NCBI GenBank assembly: GCA_030598305.1
Contig: JAUVQC010000089.1
Span: 1 to 6,046, forward strand
Direction of reading: 5' to 3'
DNA length: 6,046 nucleotides
Source of the DNA: Actinomycetes bacterium
GTDB lineage: Bacteria > Actinomycetota > Acidimicrobiia > UBA5794
The notes under the pieces: model-generated
What the model saw: the letters and a program-made list of their open reading frames with translations, nothing else
Database searches by the model: none
What the model was told of the DNA's origin: nothing
Translations under genes and position numbers: made by a program
In this document: piece by piece, positions 1 through 4,322 of the stretch
How the letters are laid out: every line of letters starts with the position of its first letter
Numbering within the stretch: position 1 is the stretch's first letter

Positions 1-332
1 ACCTTGAACGTGAGGTGGTGGAGTCCCTCGCCGTGTTCAGCCAGATACCTGTTGAGAAAATTGTCCTTGTCATCCACGACAGGGCTGATCATCTCGAGAC
101 GGCCCTCCCCGGGCAGGTCAAACTGGATCCAGCGAAAGTCACCTGCATGGCTGTGGCCGCCACCGATGTGCGTTCCTCCAAGCAGATCAACCATTGCTTG
201 CGCGATGTCGATGTCGTGGACGGCGACCGAGACATGATCAAACCGTTCTATGACGCCGCCCAGTCCCTCGTGCATCGATCCAACATCGGTCGTATCACTG
301 AAGGACGAGGGAGAGCGAAGGGGTTTGGTCAT
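1..332 (-). CDS. VOC-family (glyoxalase / methylmalonyl-CoA epimerase-like) protein, 3' end cut by window edge
   Basis: The minus-strand frame stays open from about 374 to base 1, giving 110 whole codons from the ATG at 332. The protein shows the vicinal-oxygen-chelate pattern: FDHVSVAVHDI (residues 31-41), FRWIQFDLPGEGRLEMISPV (66-85), and then NFLNRYLAEHGEGLHHLTFK (91-110). In methylmalonyl-CoA epimerases the metal is held by His, Gln, His and Glu. H33, Q70 and H105 or H106 sit where the first three would be; the fourth lies past the left edge. The family includes epimerases, glyoxalase I and dioxygenases, so the substrate is inferred only: epimerase-like because of the LEMISP and GEGLHH stretches. 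The start is uncertain. In-frame ATGs occur at 374, 353, 332 and 275, none with a convincing Shine-Dalgarno. The one at 275 would begin only 13 residues before the conserved histidine. The gene is divergent from pyruvate kinase and shares its short upstream region. Confidence 0.8.
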   Translation of the reverse strand, partial: MTKPLRSPSSFSDTTDVGSMHEGLGGVIERFDHVSVAVHDIDIAQAMVDLLGGTHIGGGHSHAGDFRWIQFDLPGEGRLEMISPVVDDKDNFLNRYLAEHGEGLHHLTFK

Positions 333-399
333 CTGGGTGATCACGGTAATCATTGTGTGCGGGATGTGCGACATGCCAGAAGAAGAGCCGTGGCGATCT

Positions 400-437
400 C
401 TGAGGCTTTGGCTCGGTGTGCTCTATTGTTGACGCGA
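400..437 (+). promoter_or_regulatory. Candidate pyk promoter, placed for leaderless transcription
   Basis: TATTGT at 424-429 fits the TANNNT actinobacterial -10 pattern and ends seven bases before the ATG at 437. Transcription would therefore start at or next to the start codon. An 18-base spacer leads back to CTGAGG (400-405), a poor -35 that shares only the central TGA with TTGACA. No Shine-Dalgarno precedes the ATG, which agrees with a leaderless mRNA. This is a motif-based guess from a single site. Confidence 0.3.
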
Positions 438-1873
438 TGCCCCGAAAAACGAAGATCATCGCAACTCTCGGACCGGCCACGGAATCACCCGAGGTTATCG
501 CCAAGCTCATCGACCGTGGCATGGACGTGGCACGAATCAACTTCAGCCACGGTTCGCACGAAGACCACAGGCGTCGGTTCGACATTGTGAGGAGAGTTGC
601 CTCTGACCTGGACCGGCCAGTTGCGATCCTTCAGGACATTCAAGGACCGAAGATACGGGTCGGGGAGTTCGATCATGGCGGCGTCGAGCTCGTCGCAGGG
701 TCCACCGTGCGCATGGTTCCGGGTGAGGGGATGGGTGATGCCGAGACGATCTGCATCGCATATCTCGATCGAGTTGAGGTGAGCGTCGGCGGCAAGATCG
801 TGCTCGCGGACGGCCTGATCGAACTCGAGGCAGTCACTGTTGACGGCAGCGGTGTGACGGCAACCGTCATACAGGGTGGTCAACTGATGGATCACAAGGG
901 TGTCTCATTCCCCGGTGCGAGCACATCGATCCCAGCTATGACCGACAAGGATGCTGAAGACCTCGACTTTGGACTCGGTCTCGGGTTCGACATGATCGCA
1001 TCGTCCTTCGTCAATTCCGGTGGCGACATCCGCAGTGTGCGCGACATCGTCGGATCACAGACGATCATCGCAAAGATCGAGACGGCGGTCGGATACATGA
1101 ACCTCGACGACATCCTCAGCGAAGCCGACGGTGCGATGGTCGCCCGGGGAGATCTCGGTGTGGAACTGTCGATCGAGTCGGTCCCAAGGGCGCAGTTCGA
1201 CATCATCCATAGGGCGAATGCCGCAGGGAAGATCTCGATCACGGCGACGGAGATGCTCGAATCGATGATCACGAGTCCGCGCCCAACACGCGCTGAGGTG
1301 TCAGACGTCTACCGGTCGGTTCTCGACGGTACCGATGCCGTAATGCTCTCGGCCGAGACTGCGATAGGGGAGTACCCAACGCGTGCCGTCAAACTCATGG
1401 CCTCGATCTGCGCGGAAGCGGAGCACTCAACGAGCTACGGGCGCGCAGCCGATATCTCGAACCTGTCCGAGGGAGCGATATTCGCATCCGCGACAGCAGA
1501 AGCATCCGTTGACACGGCCGACCGACTCGGCATCGGCATCATCGTGGCGTTCACCGAGAGTGGAACGACTGCTCGTCTTCTGTCCAAGTACAGGCCAAAG
1601 GCCGACATCTATGCTTTCACACCCCTTGAGTCGACGTATCGGAAGATGGCGATCTATGGAGGTGTGCGACCGATGCGCCTTGACCGCGTCCATTCGACTG
1701 ATGACATGATCGCTGCTGCCGAGGCCGAACTGGTGCGGTGCGGCCTTGTCGAGACGGGTGACGGCCTGGTAATGGTCGCAGGCGTCCCCCCGAACCAGAA
1801 GTCGTCCACGAACGTCATGAAGCTGCACGAGGTTGGTTCCGGTGACGTGCTCCACCCGGCGTCAGAGGGCTAG
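437..1873 (+). CDS. pyk: Pyruvate kinase
   Basis: Cytoplasmic pyruvate kinase, which converts phosphoenolpyruvate and ADP to pyruvate and ATP in the last step of glycolysis. Its 478 residues match the usual bacterial length. The barrel begins with KTKIIATLGPATES (4-17) and RINFSHGSHEDH (33-44), in which R33, N35, S37 and H38 bind substrate and metal. The DIQGPKIRVGEF strand (67-78) follows, and then the lid B domain (about 70-165). IIAKIETAVGYM (210-221) holds catalytic K213 and metal ligand E215; MVARGDLGVE (234-243) holds metal ligand D239; TATEMLESM (269-277) holds T271. Also present are PRPTRAEVSDV and AVMLSAETAIGEYP. The regulatory C domain runs from about 345, with FTESGTTARLLSKYRP at 372-387. 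I chose ATG 437 because the conserved strand starts immediately after it; GTG 416 would add seven unconserved residues. K72 and Q69 point to the K+-independent type. The residue after T271 is Glu where Gln is usual. Confidence 0.97.
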   Translation: MPRKTKIIATLGPATESPEVIAKLIDRGMDVARINFSHGSHEDHRRRFDIVRRVASDLDRPVAILQDIQGPKIRVGEFDHGGVELVAGSTVRMVPGEGMGDAETICIAYLDRVEVSVGGKIVLADGLIELEAVTVDGSGVTATVIQGGQLMDHKGVSFPGASTSIPAMTDKDAEDLDFGLGLGFDMIASSFVNSGGDIRSVRDIVGSQTIIAKIETAVGYMNLDDILSEADGAMVARGDLGVELSIESVPRAQFDIIHRANAAGKISITATEMLESMITSPRPTRAEVSDVYRSVLDGTDAVMLSAETAIGEYPTRAVKLMASICAEAEHSTSYGRAADISNLSEGAIFASATAEASVDTADRLGIGIIVAFTESGTTARLLSKYRPKADIYAFTPLESTYRKMAIYGGVRPMRLDRVHSTDDMIAAAEAELVRCGLVETGDGLVMVAGVPPNQKSSTNVMKLHEVGSGDVLHPASEG

Positions 1874-1900
1874 GGGAGTAGTCGATCCCGGTTCTGTACC

Positions 1901-1923
1901 ATCGCCTCTCTGACACCGGCGAT
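1901..1923 (+). other. Small hairpin in the pyk-Nfu_N gap
   Basis: ATCGCC (1901-1906) and GGCGAT (1918-1923) can pair as a 6-bp stem around an 11-base loop, ending seven bases before the ribosome binding site of the next gene. There is no U-tract, so it does not look like an intrinsic terminator. It could be an mRNA processing or stabilising structure between two cotranscribed genes, or chance. Confidence 0.25.
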
Positions 1924-1929
1924 ACCTGC

Positions 1930-1937
1930 AAGGAGGG
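1930..1937 (+). promoter_or_regulatory. Strong Shine-Dalgarno of the Nfu_N-domain gene
   Basis: AAGGAGGG lies directly ahead of the ATG at 1941, with four bases between the AGGAGG core (1931-1936) and the ATG. It is the only near-perfect Shine-Dalgarno seen in the window. It fixes the start of the 97-residue protein and shows that this organism does use anti-SD pairing. Confidence 0.85.
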
Positions 1938-1940
1938 CAC

Positions 1941-2234
1941 ATGGGCCAGCGTATCGAGATCGAGGGCAGCCGCGTCGTGGACGACTCTGTCATCTTCACG
2001 ACGAGCCGAAGCCTCACAGGAGCCGATGGCGAGGGCTATGCATCGCCAGGGGAAGCATCGGATACCGATACGTTTGGTGCGAAGCTCGCGGCTGACCTGT
2101 TTGAGTCCGTCGAAGGAATCAACCGTGTCTATGTCGCCTCGAACGTGGTGGTCGTGCGCGGTGCCGACCCATGGGATGAGCAGAATCTCGGGAGCGCGTC
2201 TGGCGTGATCGAAGACTTCTTCCTCCACTACTGA
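1941..2234 (+). CDS. Stand-alone Nfu/NifU N-terminal-domain protein
   Basis: A 97-residue protein that resembles the N-terminal domain of Nfu iron-sulfur scaffolds (Nfu_N). The family pattern is visible: a strand at VIFTTSRSL (17-25) matching the 'alkF' strand, then FGAKLAADLFESVEGINRVY (45-64) matching the family's 'SPLAxxLFxIeGVxxVf', then VASNVVVVRGADPWDE (65-80) matching 'gxdFITVtk..dW', and a final helix to HY. It contains no cysteine and lacks the C-terminal CxxC NifU domain, so it cannot hold a cluster alone. A role as an accessory or adaptor in Fe-S maturation is inferred. It follows pyk by 67 bases on the same strand and may be cotranscribed; TACCAT at 1897-1902 is a possible weak -10 of its own. 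The start is set by the strong ribosome binding site. Domain assignment is likely; function is unknown. Confidence 0.8.
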   Translation: MGQRIEIEGSRVVDDSVIFTTSRSLTGADGEGYASPGEASDTDTFGAKLAADLFESVEGINRVYVASNVVVVRGADPWDEQNLGSASGVIEDFFLHY

Positions 2235-2255
2235 ACCCTTTACTCCACGGGTGGC

Positions 2256-4241
2256 CTACTCCTCGTAGACGCCCACCGTCAAGGTCACCGTCGTGCCCGC
2301 GTTGACCCATTCGCCCGGAACGGGGTCCTGTGTCAGGACGATGCCATCCTTGGCCGGGTCGTCGACAGGCTCCGTCACCTTGGCTGCGAGGAGTCCAACT
2401 TCCTGCAGTGCGGAGAGGGCGTCCTCCCATGTCTGGTTCACCATCGAAGCGAGTTGGACAGGACAGTTCACCGGTTCGCCTGAGACCTCACACGGATGGA
2501 CCATGTACTGCTCGGACAGAGTGCGGTAGCGGTGGACAAGGTTGAGATCCGTCTCTGTGCGGCCATCGGGATAGGTCACGATGCGATCCACCTTGATGAG
2601 GAAGCCGTTGATGCCCGATCGAATCTTGTCGCGATCGCCAGGCTTGAGTACGTCCTCCTCGTCCGCGACGAGCTCCTCTTCGAACTCAACGATGTCTTCC
2701 TTGTCGTGGGTCACATCGGTGCATGTGAGTCCACCGTTGTCCCCGTACATCTTGACGGTGATCGAAGTATCGGTGTAAGCAGTCGCGATCACGACAGGGA
2801 ACTCCGTGTCGTTCCCGAGACGTACGTCGGGCGCAGGCACGCCAAGTGTTGCTTCGCGGCCCATGGGATACCGTGAGAAGTAGAGCGAGTGGGGCTTGTG
2901 CTCAATGTCAGCGAGACACGAGTAGAACACGGCGTTGTAGAGCGTCGTCCCGAACTGGCTCACACCACCGCCGATATTGGCCGGATGGTCACAGCAGTAC
3001 GGCGCACCGTTGATGATCGCTGGAGCAGCGACGTAGCCCTTCTCCTCGGTCCGCTGACCGACGTGGTCGTTGATCGACCACTCCTCGCCGGGAAGGACGA
3101 TCGCACCGTTGACCGTGTCGGCCATCTTCTGAATATTCGTGACGCGAGGTTGGCGTGCCGGATGATTGGTGGTGAAGCCAGCGAGCGGGCCGAGCGTCGT
3201 GAAGGACTCGGCATCCTCTGTGGTGAACGATGGCTGTTGGCCGACGAGAAGCGGGAAGGTACCCGTGCCTGATCCAAGAGCGGCCGTCTTCATGTTGGAC
3301 AGCAAGGTTGGGGTATCGAGCAGGGTTCCGTTGCGGCCGGGGACGATGGTGAATTCATCTGTCTCAAGGTCGATGTCAAACTTGGCGTCGGCTGGCTCGA
3401 TCTCGTATTCCGGTCGGCGGGGATCGAGAATCTCAAGGACGCGCCTCGCGTCGAACGAGTTGACGAGTTGCATGCCATCGGCGGTGATGTCCGAGCGGAC
3501 CGCGGACGCAAGGTGTTCCGGCCTGAAGGTTGTCCGGAATCCGACATCCGGCGAGACCATCGTAATGGGCGCGTCGATCATCCGACCCATCTCGACTGCA
3601 GCGGCGTCCACAACCGCCGTGGTGAGCGTGGGCGTCGAGTCGACGACGTCAAGCATCACACCTGATTTGTCGAGTGTGCTCATCTCCACTGTGATCTGTT
3701 CGTGGGCAGTAGCGTGGTCCACGGACAGTCCGGCTTTGGGGTACTCGCGCACAACAAGACCGTCAACGACAGCGACTGAGCCGTTGTAGGCCGGATTCGG
3801 AATCGATTCCGCCTCCCATGCCGCTATGTGTTCCCCGATCGCGTCATCATCGAAACCGATGGTCAACGCAACGCTCTCGGCCGTGGAGAAGGAGCCGATC
3901 CATGATCTGAAGTTGGTGACCGGGCCGTCGTCACGTCGGACGAGGAACGCAGCGTCGATGGCTGAGGTGACATCGGCCTCGAGATCGATCGAGATGGGCG
4001 AGAGCTTGAAAGTCTGGCCATTCACGCTGAACACACCCGTATCGGTACGTAGTCGGTTTTCGTAAGCCTCGACAGCGAGTGTTGCGTCGGCTCGATTCAT
4101 ACCGCCGACCGGCACGCCTGACACGGTCACGTTTCTCGCTATCTCATCCGTTGATGTCTGACGGTCGATGAGATAGATGGCAATGGGGAGGAGCGCGATC
4201 GCGAGCGGAACAATTGCAAAGATGGCTTTTGATGGCTTCAT
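2256..4241 (-). CDS. Membrane-anchored VanW-family protein with PG_binding_4-like repeats and C-terminal PASTA domain (complete copy)
   Basis: A 661-residue surface protein. Residues 1-5 are Lys-containing and are followed by a hydrophobic helix (about 7-25, AIFAIVPLAIALLPIAIYLI), an uncleaved anchor or signal peptide, so the rest is probably extracellular. Two PG_binding_4-like regions follow (about 70-190 and 205-345), both types common in YoaR-like proteins. The VanW domain (about 354-500) shows VLPGEEWSINDHVGQRT (382-398), NIGGGVSQFGTTLYNAVFYSCL (422-443), GREATLG (461-467) and YGDNGG (499-504). A G5-like stretch (about 530-580, with PDGRTETDLNLVHRYRT) leads to a PASTA domain (about 593-658; WEDALSALQEVGLL, DGIVLTQDPVPGEWVNAGTTVTLTVG). 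PASTA domains bind peptidoglycan or beta-lactams in PknB and PBP2x, so cell-wall binding is inferred; VanW has no proven activity. Six cysteines, all in the outer part, suggest disulfides. The ATG at 4241 has no Shine-Dalgarno. Downstream paralogue of the gene ending at 4323. Confidence 0.93.
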   Translation of the reverse strand: MKPSKAIFAIVPLAIALLPIAIYLIDRQTSTDEIARNVTVSGVPVGGMNRADATLAVEAYENRLRTDTGVFSVNGQTFKLSPISIDLEADVTSAIDAAFLVRRDDGPVTNFRSWIGSFSTAESVALTIGFDDDAIGEHIAAWEAESIPNPAYNGSVAVVDGLVVREYPKAGLSVDHATAHEQITVEMSTLDKSGVMLDVVDSTPTLTTAVVDAAAVEMGRMIDAPITMVSPDVGFRTTFRPEHLASAVRSDITADGMQLVNSFDARRVLEILDPRRPEYEIEPADAKFDIDLETDEFTIVPGRNGTLLDTPTLLSNMKTAALGSGTGTFPLLVGQQPSFTTEDAESFTTLGPLAGFTTNHPARQPRVTNIQKMADTVNGAIVLPGEEWSINDHVGQRTEEKGYVAAPAIINGAPYCCDHPANIGGGVSQFGTTLYNAVFYSCLADIEHKPHSLYFSRYPMGREATLGVPAPDVRLGNDTEFPVVIATAYTDTSITVKMYGDNGGLTCTDVTHDKEDIVEFEEELVADEEDVLKPGDRDKIRSGINGFLIKVDRIVTYPDGRTETDLNLVHRYRTLSEQYMVHPCEVSGEPVNCPVQLASMVNQTWEDALSALQEVGLLAAKVTEPVDDPAKDGIVLTQDPVPGEWVNAGTTVTLTVGVYEE

Positions 4242-4276
4242 GTCACTGTGATCGCGATGCTGTAGAACGTGTCGAA

Positions 4277-4282
4277 AGTGTA
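4277..4282 (-). promoter_or_regulatory. Possible -10 element for the downstream VanW gene
   Basis: Read on the minus strand, the 81-base gap between the two VanW genes contains TACACT, which fits TANNNT. It would start transcription about 30 bases before the ATG at 4241. No -35 match is found at 16-18 bases, and a leader that long would be expected to carry a ribosome binding site, which is missing. Cotranscription with the upstream copy is equally possible. Confidence 0.2.
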
Positions 4283-4322
4283 GGAACGGGTCTACGAAAC
4301 TGGATGCTTCTGCGCCGCTCGG

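Noticed and set aside
429..434. TTGACG, a near-consensus -35 hexamer
   Set aside because: A -10 at normal spacing would fall inside pyk near 452, where the sequence (around GAAGATC) does not fit, and the transcript would lose the pyk start.
416..436. GTG at 416 as pyk start
   Set aside because: It would add only seven unconserved residues (MCSIVDA) ahead of the family's normal N-terminus and has no ribosome binding site. ATG 437 fits the family better.
295..585. Minus-strand 96-residue frame spanning the pyk start
   Set aside because: Antisense to conserved pyk coding sequence and out of frame with the VOC gene; no motif.
15..590. Plus-strand 191-residue open frame overlapping the start of pyk
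   Set aside because: It is opposite the VOC gene, whose minus-strand translation shows clear family motifs, and it overlaps the conserved start of pyk in another frame. Its own product has no recognisable domain and a biased composition.
3166..3789. Plus-strand 207-residue open frame inside the VanW gene, and similar long frames at 5217-5819
   Set aside because: These are antisense shadows caused by high-GC codon bias; their products are Ser/Arg/Val-rich and lack domains, while the minus strand encodes recognisable VanW and PG-binding domains.
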